A stretch of DNA of 64,000 nucleotides. It comes from Hydrangea macrophylla (taxonomy: Eukaryota; Streptophyta; Magnoliopsida; Cornales; Hydrangeaceae). The stretch's first letter is position 1; each line of letters begins with the position of its first letter. The stretch lies in contig CM066997.1 of the NCBI GenBank assembly GCA_033977485.1, positions 79,206,634-79,270,633 of the forward strand. The letters run 5' to 3'. Shown piece by piece: positions 10,474 to 21,659 of the stretch. A program made the position numbers and the translations under genes. The notes below the pieces were generated by a model. That model made no database searches, was not told the DNA's origin, and saw nothing but the letters and a program-made list of their open reading frames with translations.

Positions 10474-10881
10474 TGATCGGGAGAGAACAAATCCTATTTA
10501 TACGCCTTAACGAGCATCTGTTAGTTCCTTTTTATCCTGTTTTTGTATATTTTTACTTCGTTTTCTAGTTTTTGACAGGATTTGGAAGAAATCACTTAAA
10601 CCAGGCTAAACAGGATGAAAAAGCACAAAGAAAGAAGCTGAAAAAGCCAAGTCGCACGCGCGGTGAGAAACCGAGAATCGCTCGCGCGATCCACGCGCGC
10701 GAAGTCCTAAATGTCGCGCTCGCGTGGTCCGCTCGCGCGATCCGTACAGAAATCAAAGTTGCGTATTTCAGTATACTGAAGACTCCTGTGCAAACGTAAC
10801 TGCTGAACGACGTCTAGACTGTAAATTACATCAGTTTCAGTCCGTTTCGGGTTAGGAAGGCTTCCAAAGCTTGTGTAAACT

Positions 10882-10891
10882 CTATATATAT
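10882..10891 (+). promoter_or_regulatory. TATA box of copy B 5' LTR
   Basis: CTATATATAT about 140 bp after the CpG palindrome array. The 3' LTR equivalent is at 17834-17843. Confidence 0.65.
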
Positions 10892-11065
10892 CCTAAATTA
10901 CTTCAATTTGGAGGTTGGCAATTATTATACACACATTCTACAACCATACTTCCAGCCATTGAAGGGAGGGAAGCAAGGAGAAGAAGAAGAAGACCAAGGG
11001 TTTCCAAGGCCTCCTCCATCAACTACTTGCCATCCATCACTTCCATGGACGGCTAGATCATAGAT

Positions 11066-11088
11066 CTAGGGTTTCAATGAAACCCTAG
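11066..11088. promoter_or_regulatory. Perfect telobox inverted repeat in LTR
   Basis: An 11+1+11 perfect palindrome whose arms are CTAGGGTTTCA and its complement, placing two telobox words (AAACCCTA) head to head. Identical at 18018-18040; in copy A the repeat at 243-265 and 7325-7347 has one arm changed. It lies about 180 bp after the TATA box, probably in the transcribed leader. Teloboxes are known binding sites for plant TRB proteins; a role here is inferred. Confidence 0.8.
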
Positions 11089-11795
11089 CCAAGTAATAGG
11101 GTTTTATTTATGTTTTTATCTTAGTTTTATTATGTATGGATGACAGTCACATGTTTAGAGGATTTTTATAAATAAATCGTACTTCTAGTGATTAAATCAT
11201 TACTTTCAGAATTTATTCTTGTCTTAGATCTATTTTGACTGTGATGTGCTCAACGATCTATGCTTGCTATGCTTGTTTAGATTGTTTACATGTGATGGTG
11301 CTTTATTGATTTGTGCTATCAAGTATCCGAATAATCCATGCCTAGGTTAGACGGATTAGATCACAACCCTAGTTTAGTGTGGGATAATTCGTGCTAACCG
11401 AAGATGGATTATGTTGGTGCTTGAACCATGATTATCTTCTTGTCGGAGGAATTGGGCTTGTAGCTACAATTCCCCATTATCATCCAACGTAATAAGCTAA
11501 AGTAATTCATAAATATTCCTATTATGAAGTAGTGGTGGATTTGCAATCCTAGGTTCCCTTAAACATTATTTAAAACAACTTTAATTGCTTTCCTAGTTTA
11601 GATTTACTTTTATTGTTTTTAGTTTAATTATAAATCAAATCAAAATCCGTTTTTCATAATTAACTAAAGTTAGGTTTTAAAATTAAGTCGCTGTAGTTAA
11701 CCAATCCCTGTGGGTTCGACCTTTGCTTTCACACTATATATCTTTTGAAAAGTAAAGAACACTTTTTATATCTTGATATTGACAACATCAATTTT

Positions 11796-11812
11796 TTGCG
11801 CCGTTGCCGGGG
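11796..11812 (+). other. Primer binding site of copy B, tRNA-Asp with one mismatch
   Basis: Reads TTGCGCCGTTGCCGGGG where the perfect tRNA-Asp complement has TGG at its start: a G to T change at 11797, next to the tRNA's CCA end. This could weaken priming. The leader up to 12267 has no other recognised feature. Confidence 0.85.
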
Positions 11813-12267
11813 ATTGCATTACTACCTTTAGTTTTATAATCTTAGTTTAGTTAATTCGTAAATATTAGATTAGTTTTTATTCTTCTTATTTTCCGTTTTT
11901 GTTTTAAATTACTAACTTGTTCTTTTATTTTCTAGGTTTTCGAGTCATCGAATTCCAACTTTTCCGAGTGGAGTAGCTAATTACATCAAAGGAGCTTACG
12001 CAAATAAAATAAAATAAATTGCTTCTTGTGAAACTCGCTTTAAACCACTGTAAGTCAGGGCGCTGTGACGCACTATTTGCATTAGTTTAGGGTTAATTGC
12101 ACTGCATTAGCTAGGAAACCCAGGGCACTAGGCTTGAAGCGGTCATTGCATTACAGGATAATATTCATGCATCACAGTAGTTGAGTGCTTGTTATCTTAG
12201 TTGCGTGATTGCTATTTGTTTTTTTTGTTGAGTCAGTTTTTGTTTTTAGTTTACTTTTTTTTAGTTT

Positions 12268-14892
12268 ATGTTAGGTACACGTTCAAATAAACCGGAATTA
12301 AAACCTTTTGACTCTGAACTTGAACGTACATTAAGACTTAACAAGTCTTCAAACTTAACTTCTAGAACAAGGTTTTTAATAGACGACGATTTGACACCGA
12401 AACCAACGTCTTTATTTGAGTCTGAAATACGTAGTACTCTTACAAGACTAAAGAAACCACGCTTTAATAACATAGAACCAATTAAAATGACAGACATTGG
12501 AAATAATAACGAAAACAACCAAAATAACAACGGAGCTAATATGAATAATCTTAATATACCGCCACCTCCTCCGCTTATAAATTATTTTATTCCTACTACT
12601 TACACGCCACAAGCCGGTATCGAATTACCGGAGGTGGCGGCATCTCACTTTGAGATAAAGTCGTCTACTATCTCGCTACTTCCATCATTCCATGGCCGTC
12701 TAAATGAAGACCCTTACCAACACTTAGGGGATTTTTAGGGTATATGCTCTACTTTGAAAATACAAAACCTAAATAATGATGAATTGAAATTGCGGCTCTT
12801 CCCATTCTCCTTAAGAGACAAAGCTAAGTATTGGCTTCAATCACTTGAGCCAAACACAATTAAAACATGGGAAGCCTTGCACACCGCATTTTTACAAAAG
12901 TTTTTCCCTATTATCCGTACGAATCAGATAAGAAAATCCATAACAAACTTTGTGATGCAAGATGGGGAATCACTTTACGACACGTGGGAGAAATTTAAAG
13001 AATTATTACGCTCTTGCCCACATCATCAGGTTCCTAAGTGGCAGTTGGTACAGGTTTTCTATGAGGGGCTTATTCCCTCGGTCCGTAATACTGTCGATGC
13101 CGTTTGTGAGGGTACCTTCCTACACAAAAGCGCCGACGAAGCCTGGAAATTTTTTGAAACTTTAAGCGAGAACTCGATGCATCAGGCTGTGTCGGTACGT
13201 TAGGAAGGATATCTTCCTCCACCTAAACGAGAGGTGAAGTTTGAGTTAAGTCAGTCAATGCAAATACAAGAATTAAATAGAAAACTTGATCGACTGATGC
13301 AAATGAACAAAACGTCTAATCCACACTCTTCAGAAGTATGTGCATTATGTTCCGAACCGTTCCATAATATCTTTGCATGTCCTTCTGCATCTCAATATCC
13401 GGAATTTATGGAGCAACACGTAAATGCTATGCAACAATTCCCACAAAATAATTATACTCCTAGGTCGAACAATTTTCCTAATACTTATCGACCCCAATAT
13501 CAACAAAATCAATACCAACACCCACCTCCTAACCCTAATCCTCCACGGACTAACGCTTTTGAGGAAACGGTGTTGGCATCTCTTAAAAATATTAAAACTC
13601 AAGTCCACGCACAAGCACAAATAGTGCACTCTCATACACAATCCATTGCGAAGGTTGAGTCTCAAATGGGACAAATAGCGAATACAATGAGTCGTAGAAA
13701 TGAGGGTAAGTTGCCGAGCCAAACTATTCAAAACCCTAAGGGACAGTATGAGATTAAGGGGTCGAGTGAACAAGTAAACGCCGTATCGACTAGGACGACT
13801 ATTCGGGAAGAGGAAGCTGTTGAACTTCCGAATGAGAATGTGAAAGATATGAATACTAACTCGAATAAGATGGGTGAGGACGTGGATAAAAATAAAAAAG
13901 ATAAAGAACCGGTCCCAACGAACTATATTCCGAGAATGCCATATCCACCAAACATTGAGGGACCGTCACATTTGCCCAAGAAAGGGTCAAAAATGGACAA
14001 TATACTCGAGGTGTTTAAACAAGTTAAGATCAATATTCCTTTCCTCGATTCTATTAAACAAATTCCCGCTTATGCTAAATGTTTAAAAGACCTTTGTACT
14101 CAAAAGCGCAAAATACGTAGTCATACTCCTAAAAAGGTCTTTCTCACAGAAAAAGTAAGTTCTATATTCCAACACGCTCCTCCGAAGTATAAGGATCCTG
14201 GTACGCCAACGATATCATGTGTCATAGGTGATACTGTCATTCATAGGGCTCTCCTTGACTTAGGAGCTAGTGTTAATCTCATACCTTATCACGTCTATAA
14301 ACAATTAGGTCTAGGTGAACTGAAACTTACCGCCGCTACAATACAATTAGCGGATCGTTCTATTAAAATACCTAGAGGAATCGTCGAGGGCGTCTTAGTT
14401 AAAGTTGATAAATGCTATTATCCTGTCGACTTCATGGTCCTTGACACTGAACTCGTGCTAGATGCTAGGAAACACATTCCTGTCATCTTAGGCCGTCCAT
14501 TCTTAGCGACCGCTAACGCACGTGTTAACTGCCGGACGGGGGTAATGAAGGTGCCATTTGGGAACATGAATCTCAAATTAAACGTTTTTAACGCTATTGA
14601 TCAACCTCCTAAAGACGATGATTACCTATGTGAGGCGGAGATTGAGGTTAGACGAACAATTGAAGCAAATAACGTACAACCTGTGGGTGAGGAAAATAAT
14701 TTGGTGAGTAGTGAGCGGACGAATTCGACTAATCTGGACCATAATGCTGAATCTACTCGGAAGGTAAGAAATCGATTTGAACATACTGACAAACCGTCAA
14801 TCGAATTAATTCAAAGCGACGTGATTTCTGCTTACCACCGAGCTCTACCTGATATTCTTAGGGATATACAATCCGAGTTTCAGCCTCCATGA
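12268..14892 (+). pseudogene. Gag-protease of copy B, two amber stops
   Basis: Collinear with copy A's 866-residue protein and in one frame throughout, broken only by TAG at 12736 (where copy A has CAG, Gln) and TAG at 13201 (where copy A has a Ser codon). The zinc knuckle CALCSEPFHNIFAC and protease motif DLGASVNLIP are intact. No frameshifts. Like copy A it ends after the protease with no reverse transcriptase. Both stops being amber could be chance decay or, less likely, suppressible. Confidence 0.92.
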
Positions 14893-17438
14893 ATCTTGAG
14901 CTAGAAAGGTCTAGCTGAAGACGTAAAAGTTATCGCTTCTTGGGAGACAACCCAAGCTTAATTTCGTCTATTTTCTTTGTTTTTGGTCGTTTTTGAGTCG
15001 TTTTTGTCAGTTTTGGAGTTTTTCTAGACAGGTTTGGGGGTCAGAATTAATTTATTTTAATATTATATACATAATTTTAGCCACAAAATGGAAAAAACTG
15101 AACTCGCGCGCGCGGCCCGCTCGCGCGAGAATGTGCCTTAGTGAAATTTTTGTTTTCTTTTTGATTTGAGCCCTCAGGTTTTTTCTCGCGCCTGGTTTCG
15201 CGGGCGCGAGGTGGTTCGCTGGCGCGATATTCGGAAAAAAAAAAATTTGGGAATTCGCGCGCGCAACGGCCGCTCGCGCGGACCGCTCGCGCGATTCCCC
15301 ACTTTCCTGTTTTTTCCCTTTTGTTTTCTATATCCTTCCCCCTACCTATTTTGTTTGTGTTTCTTTTCTATTTTTGTTTATTTGGTTCAGTTTAGTTCGT
15401 GTTCGTTGTTTTCCTTGTTACATTTATACTTTTTCGTTTTATTTCTTTTCCATTTGCTCGTTTAGTTTAGTTTAGCTTAGTTTTTAGATTTATATTCCAT
15501 ATTTAGGTTTCATTTACTTTTAATATTCTTTTGTTAGTTTCTTTTTCTCTAGTATTAACAGGTACATTTGAACTTTATCGCTATATTCTTATACCTTCAC
15601 CTGTTTGTCCTTGCCGAGATCGAGGTACTATCGTTCCTTCATTACGTACTTTCCGTTCTTTCATTTTATTGTTTCATTAGGGACAATGAAAGGTTTAGGT
15701 TTGGGGGTATGCACACATGAACATTATTTTATGCACACCAATTTTTAAATTTTTCGATTTGTGCTTAAATAAACGATGTTACCGACGTTTTTGCAATTTT
15801 AAGTCCATACTTCTTGTTTGGTAACTATGATTGTTATAGAATGATAAACAAGAGAAGATGTGATTAAACATTTGCTGAAGTTATGATGTAACGTTTTAAG
15901 TTATGTATTGTTCAAATCGTAGTTTTATATCATAAATTTGCACACAAAGTTATGCACTGCACGTAGTCGTTTGAATACATGTTTGATGTGAACTATAATA
16001 TGATTCGGATTTCTAGATAACACATGGTGGAGACTAGACCCAGTAAGCTTTTGAGCCTATCTTTTCTTTTTAGAGTGTTATAAATACATTGTGTTTGTCG
16101 AATTTCATTAAATTAGCACATTAATTTGTTGTTTAGTCTCGTTATTCTTGTTTTGGTTGATAATCAAGTTAAAATATTTGTTACCTTGCTAAATAGTCTT
16201 CCATTGTAAACATTGAAGAACCATATGACTTTAGGACATGATTTTAGGCCTTCTTTGTTTATCACCGACCGATAAATGATAAAATTTTCTTAGTTCGCCC
16301 TGTTGAGCCATTAAAGTACCTCTTTTTCTTTGTTCACCATTATCCTCTTTAAAAGCTCCAACTTGATCAACTTGGAGTATACCACTGGAAGAGTGATCAA
16401 CTTTTAGTAGTATTAAGGCGATGTGTTGATGAAGAAGAAGAAAATAAGATGTTATTGGGGTAGTTGCTTGGTATTCAATGCATAGTCATTTGAGAAGCGA
16501 GAAAAGAAAAAGGAAAAGAAACAAAATAAAGAAGAGGAAGGTTGAAAAAAATGAAAGAAAAGAAAAATGAATGAAAAGGAATGAAGAGAAAGAAAAGATG
16601 AAAGTTTGTAGAAGAAGAATGAAAGAAATCGAACATGCCTTACAATACCATTCTGAGATTATCTACCTAGTATATCCTTTTTCATTACCTGAGCCACAAT
16701 ACAATCTTTGAAAAGTCCTAGTTGATCCTAGAAAATATGGTTTAGATATGTAAATGATGGGAGGGGATTAAAACATGGTAATAATTAATTTTTCTTGATT
16801 ATTTGCATCCTATCCATGAAACTACTGTTCTTTCGTGTCATGCATCTTTTCCGAGTCATTTGTGAGCGTTTATCGTTGTGAAAACATATTTCCTTTGCTC
16901 GCATACACTAGATAAATTACACCTGTTTTCTGAGTGTTTCATTTGAGAGTGTAATTCATTGTGAGATTCGTAGTCGAAGCATAGTTGGATGGTTATCCGA
17001 GTTATATTCCATGTTCATGACATACGCGTGTTCATTTGACTACCACATCACACACGTGCAATCTTATGAGGAACTCTATTGATTCGTACATTGCATGCAC
17101 TTGATTGTTTCTCAGGATATAGGTGGACGTTTGATTCTGTGTCTTCTTGTTCGTTATTCTATTTCGAATCGTTGTTTATAATAAGGAGTATTGTTTATTA
17201 GTTTTTCGTTTTAATAAATTTTTTTTAAATTTACAAGTTAATAAAAATGATTGTAGGTAACTTGTTGATGAGAACCCTCACGAGACTTCACTCGTCCAAC
17301 TAGGGACACCTAGATGTTTAAAAGGCTTGTTGCATATGCTAAATGCAATCGCAATCCATGCGAAAATGGAATAGATTTTTATTAGTAGTTTTTATTTTAG
17401 TTTTGCTCGAGAATTAGCAAAATGTAGGTTTGGGGGTG
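14893..17438 (+). other. Non-coding 3' internal region of copy B
   Basis: Collinear with copy A's 928-3532. Holds the stem-loop (14939-14956), CpG palindrome clusters (15103-15128 and 15186-15293) and three copies of AGGTTTGGGGGT at 15030-15041, 15697-15708 and 17426-17437, the last being the working polypurine tract before the LTR. A purine-rich stretch around 16500-16630 mirrors copy A's pyrimidine-rich 1740-1890. No coding frame is credible. Confidence 0.8.
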
Positions 17439-18742
17439 TGATCGGGAGAGAATAAATCCTATTTATACGCCTTAATGAGCATCTGTTAGTTCCTTTTTAT
17501 CCTGTTTTTGTATATTTTTACTTCGTTTTCTAGTTTTTGATAGGATTTGGAAGAAATCACTTAAACCAGGCTAAACAGGATGAAAAAGCACAAAGAAAGA
17601 AGCTGAAAAAGCCAAGTCGTGCGCGCGGCGAGAAACCGAGAATCGCTCGCGCGATCCACGCGCGCGAAGTCCTAAATGTCGCGCTCGCGCGATCCGTACA
17701 GAAATCAAAGTTGCGTATTTCAGTATACTGAAGACTCCTGTGCAAACGAAACTGCTGAACGACGTCTAGACTGTAAATTACATCAGTTTCAGTCCGTTTC
17801 GGGTTAGGAAGGCTTCCAAAGCTTGTGTAAACTCTATATATATCCTAAATTACTTCAATTTGGAGGTTGGCAATTATTATACATACATTCTACAACCATA
17901 CTTCTAGCCATTGAAGGGAGGGAAGCAAGGAGAAGAAGAAGAAGACCAAGAGTTTCCATGGCCTCCTCCATCAACTACTTGCCATCCATCACTTCCATGG
18001 ACGGCTAGATCAGAGATCTAGGGTTTCAATGAAACCCTAGCCAAGTAATAGGGTTTTATTTATGTTTTTATTTTAGTTTTATTATGTATGGATGACAGTC
18101 ACATGTTTAGAGGATTTTTATAAATAAATCGTACTTCTAGTGATTAAATCATTACTTTCAGAATTTATTCTTTTCTTAGATCTATTTTGACTGTGATGTG
18201 CTCAACGATCTATGCTTGCTGTGCTTGTTTAGATTGTTTACATGTGATGGTGCTTTATTGATTTGTGCTATCAAGTATCCGAATAATCCATGCCTAGGTT
18301 AGACCGATTAGATCACAACCCTAGTTTAGTGTGGGATTATTCGTGATAACCGAAGATGGATTATGTTGGTGCTTGAACCATGATTATCTTCTTGTCGGAG
18401 GAATTGGGCTTGTAGCTACAATTCCCCATTATCATCCAACGTAATAAGCTAAAGTAATTCATAAATATTCCTATTCTGAAGTAGTGGTGGATTTGCAATC
18501 CTAGGTTCCCTTAAATATTATTTAAAACAACTTTAATTGCTTTCCTAGTTTAGATTTACTTTTATTGTTTTTAGTTTAATTATAAATCAAATCAAAATCC
18601 GTTTTTCATAATTAACTAAAGTTAGGTTTTAAAATTAAGTCGTTGTAGTTAACCAATCCCTGTGGGTTCGACCTTTGCTTTCACACTACAAATCTTTGGA
18701 AAAGTAAAGAACACTTTTTATATATTGATATTGACAACATCA
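17439..18742 (+). repeat. 3' LTR of copy B
   Basis: 1304 bp, begins TGATCGGG right after the polypurine tract and ends ACATCA before the duplication tatgc. Shorter than the 5' LTR because of one 13-bp CpG module. Several of the other differences fall in the CpG array. Confidence 0.94.
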
Positions 18743-18747
18743 TATGC

Positions 18748-19239
18748 CACCACACCTTCCCGATCGGCAGGTCGGGTTAATGGAGGAGGCTTCCTTTTTA
18801 TGGCGGTGTACTGGCCCCTGGGATCGGGCTTGGCTATGACTCTAGTTCATTGTGTGCCTAGGGACAACTCGGCTCTTGGCCGAGTGACCCTGGACTGATT
18901 CCCGGGCCATATGCTCCTGCCGTTCCTCTTGGGTAGTACGCCTACTATTGGTGTCCCTGGCATCCTCAATGTCGGACAGGTTGGCTCGGGCACGTTGTCT
19001 GGTCAAGATCGGTTCCCGACCGTGCGCAACGTTCCCAGGTCATTTCCCAGCCACTGGAGGACTGCTTTGCTGGGCCAGTAGGGCTTCGATCTGTTGCTAG
19101 GTTTGATGTTGGCCCTCCAAGAGTTGTGTGAGGTCGCAGTGATCTGCTCAGATGTCATGACTGTCGTAGCCGGGGCCGGGGCCGGCGGAACATCCCGGTT
19201 GGCCTGCTGTGCAGTCTTCTCACTCTTCTTCGGAGGCAT
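18748..19239 (-). pseudogene. Gag of the gag-only element, N-terminal part
   Basis: Starts MPPKKSEKTAQQANRD at 19239, just inside the primer site, and runs into an Ala/Pro-rich stretch. Around 19000 the reading changes frame and continues with the charged segment LTRQRARANLSDIEDARD, then meets a stop. At the edge of copy B it is cut; the same protein resumes at 10473 with LQKQIDRVAKRLG. Joined, it is a Ty3 gag split by a later insertion and also frameshifted. Confidence 0.75.
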
Positions 19240-19278
19240 GGCTATCAGCCAAGAGATTTGTTGATGAAGAACTTGTGT

Positions 19279-19296
19279 TCCCACAGACGGCGCCAA
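19279..19296 (-). other. Primer binding site of the gag-only element
   Basis: Minus-strand TTGGCGCCGTCTGTGGGAA lies two bases inside the 5' LTR. It ends in the complement of a tRNA CCA tail preceded by GGCG, so it is a genuine-looking primer site; I could not name the tRNA with confidence. Confidence 0.7.
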
Positions 19297-19298
19297 GC

Positions 19299-19997
19299 TG
19301 ATGATGCCAAATTTTGGTTAAAGCAATTTAAGGAGAGAGAGAGAGTGATTAGTTTTTTGTATGTGGTTCGGCCCTATTAATGAAGGTACCTATATCCACG
19401 TGTGTGTTTGAGCACGTTCACTATACTGTAAAAAGCCGGGGACCTGTGGTGAACCACCATTAGTTTGGAGCTACCGTAGGTCGGCCGGGCCTATTGGTGA
19501 CCGCTATAGAGGTGCTGTAGAGACTGAAAAGTTGAACCCTTTCTATGGGGGTGAGTGGTCTCTTTTATAGATGCAAGAGGCCTACTCGTACATGGATAAG
19601 GAAATATAATCTAATTAGGATATGATTGACACTAATCAAGTAAGTTTCCTAATTGTATTAGGATTGATTGGCATTAATTGTGGGGGTTTCCGAATTGGAT
19701 TAGGAAACAATTTGCCCTTTCCATTAGTCTTCTAGTTTGGATAGGAAACTGCCTGGAATATTCTGGGGCATGCCTTACGGGCCTGGCTGGACTGCGCCTG
19801 TATGGACCATGCCAGTGTGGTCTTCCTGACCTATTGATCTGGTCATGATTGAACCGCTCAGGATGGATAGTCTCGGGTAGACTATACCACTCGGGCTGAT
19901 GCTTGTTCGAGGAGTTGTGCATGATTTGACTGGGGCATGGACTGGCTGCTGATTTGAATCGCTTGGTCATAAGATAGAGCCAATTTTTGGTGTATCA
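19299..19997 (-). repeat. 5' LTR of the gag-only element
   Basis: 699 bp with TG..CA ends (minus strand TGATACACC..CATCATCA). A TATA box, CTATAAAAGA on the minus strand, is at 19561-19570. The outer 370 bp match 7997-8366. Unlike the other LTRs in the window, its promoter side has no obvious CpG palindrome array. Confidence 0.87.
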
Positions 19998-20522
19998 GTT
20001 GATGATTAAGATATTGGGGTTGTGGTAGTAGGTCTCGCTGTACTTGTAAAGGATGATCCACCTAAGGAGCTTGATATTGCATCTGAAGATGAGGCCCCAC
20101 CAGTTGGATCAAATACTAATATTTGAGTCAGGATTTGTAGCAGTTAGATTTTCTAGTATATACCAGGACGTGTTGTCCACTTCTTTTGAAGATTTTAGAG
20201 ATAACTATTGACCATAGCCTTTTATAGGTAGCCGCCGCTAGTAGCAGTGTCGTATATAGTTGACTGTAGCACTATATTAGTTTATGTCCCACGTGGTATA
20301 TAGTTTGACTATTGTGTATTCTGCGGTATATCTTTTGATCTATATATATATGAGTATTATCTTTTAGAGATAATTGTGTTATGATCTTGACTTTGGTTAT
20401 GTGCGAATTTTTAGAACTGTTAGTTTTCCATATCTATTGATTTAACTTGAGGATTGTTTCTTCGAGAAAATTATTAGCTAATCGATAGGTCTCTTTATAG
20501 GTACACCACATATAACATTACT
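19998..20522 (+). other. Upstream segment of the Tekay-like element
   Basis: Follows the gag-only LTR directly. It opens with a short acidic reading (ends EDEAPPVGSNTNI then stop at 20127) that resembles in style the acidic short frame in the 3' LTR at 26902-27017, so part may be 5' LTR/U5 or leader. I cannot find an LTR end or primer site here. Confidence 0.45.
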
Positions 20523-21627
20523 ATGGTGGGAGCTAGTAGAAATCAACCACATTTGGGAGCACCTATTCCAGAAGGTATGGACCCGAGCGGTGTTTTTGAA
20601 GCTTCCATGCAACAAATGCAGCATGTGGAAGACACTAATAACCATTCTACTCACCAATGGCCAGTCCAGTACCCTATCGTACCACCTCTACCAAAGCAAA
20701 TTGGTGATAAATTGCTAGAACATTTTCGTGGACTGTGCCCCGAGAAGTTTGATGGATTGACAGAGCCGTGGAGGGCAGAGCAATGGCTACATGAGATGGA
20801 GTTGATATTTGAAGCTCTTGAGTTTAATGAGTAGGACAAGCACCGCCTTGCTATATTTCAGTTAACCTACACTGCCGCTGGCTAGTGAGAGGCATAACGA
20901 GCTACTTGTGGAATGAATGCTGCAAGGGTGATGCATTGGGAGACATTCAAAGTCAACTTCCTAGAGAAGTACACTCCGAAAGATAAGAAGGACCAACAAA
21001 AGAAGAATTTTATGAATTTGGTCTAAGGAAGTTGGACAATGAGTCAGTATACTACTCAGTTTAAGCGGTTGTCGAGATTCTCTTAACACATGATTGACAC
21101 CCCGTAGAAGTAGGTTAAGCGGTTCCACCAGGGACTTAACCCCCTTCTTTGACACATGATGACTAGTCACCTCAATCAGAGTTTTGAAGGACTAGTACAA
21201 TTCATTGTGAGTCTGGAAAAGGATACTTATCTGGTGCAGCAATAATAGACGAACTGACCCCCTCCATGAAAAACCCAAGGTTGGAGACCTTAGAGTAATT
21301 TTCAAGGAAATAAGCATACCTGGGATGGAACCAGGACGCCTCAGTTGAGTTACCCTCGACCTTAGTAGTACCATTAGCAGGGACCACCACCTCAAGCATG
21401 ACTTGCTGCCCCACAATCAAGTAATGGGGATATTTTAATTATGGAGTACCTGGGCACATTGCTAAGTTCTGCACAATCCCCAGAAGCCACCACTGGTCAG
21501 ATGCCACCTGCCGTAACTGCAACAAGCCTGGCCACGAGAGCAAAGATTGGTGTGCTCCTTGCGGAGGATATTATGGGGCCCCAGTTCAAGGAATACAAGG
21601 ACCCCCAGATCAAGTTTGGGTGAATGC
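20523..21627 (+). pseudogene. Tekay-like gag with zinc-knuckle remnants
   Basis: Starts MVGASRNQPHLG at 20523. Contains the Gag core (FRGLCPEKFDGLTEPWRAEQ.., later VKRFHQGLNPLL and MMTSHLNQSFEGLVQ) interrupted by many stops. Two knuckle-like pieces follow, GAPGHIAKFC and CRNCNKPGHESKDWC, the second with a Trp inserted at the last Cys position. Between them, 21202-21420 does not read as gag and is open on the minus strand instead. Confidence 0.82.
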
Positions 21628-21659
21628 CATCATTCCTGATGAAACACGCTTTAATGTCG

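Larger units (their letters stand above)
10474..11790 (+). repeat. 5' LTR of copy B
   Basis: 1317 bp, TGATCGGG..ACATCA. Contains a CpG palindrome array (10652-10742) with a 13-bp module absent from the 3' LTR, a TATA box (10882-10891), a GA-rich leader and the telobox inverted repeat (11066-11088). Confidence 0.94.
10474..18742 (+). mobile_element. Athila-like gag-protease LTR retrotransposon, copy B
   Basis: Complete 8.27-kb element: LTR 10474-11790, tRNA-Asp primer site 11796-11812, leader, gag-protease with two stops (12268-14892), 2.5 kb non-coding, polypurine tract ending at 17438, LTR 17439-18742, duplication tatgc on both sides. Same family and structure as copy A on the other strand, and it also lacks reverse transcriptase and integrase. 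By eye about 25 substitutions and one 13-bp indel separate its LTRs, so it is older than copy A. Confidence 0.95.
7997..19997 (-). mobile_element. Gag-only LTR retrotransposon (TR-GAG type), split by copy B
   Basis: A minus-strand element whose 5' LTR is 19299-19997 and whose 3' LTR survives here as 7997-8366. The internal region is 8367-10473 plus 18743-19298, about 2.66 kb once the Athila-like insert is removed. It encodes a broken gag and no pol, then a GC-rich tandem array. The primer site lies next to the 5' LTR and a purine tract next to the 3' LTR. The right flank is gttga; the left duplication would lie beyond the window. The short internal region with gag only fits the class of terminal-repeat elements with a gag domain. 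Lineage within Ty3 is uncertain. Confidence 0.82.
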
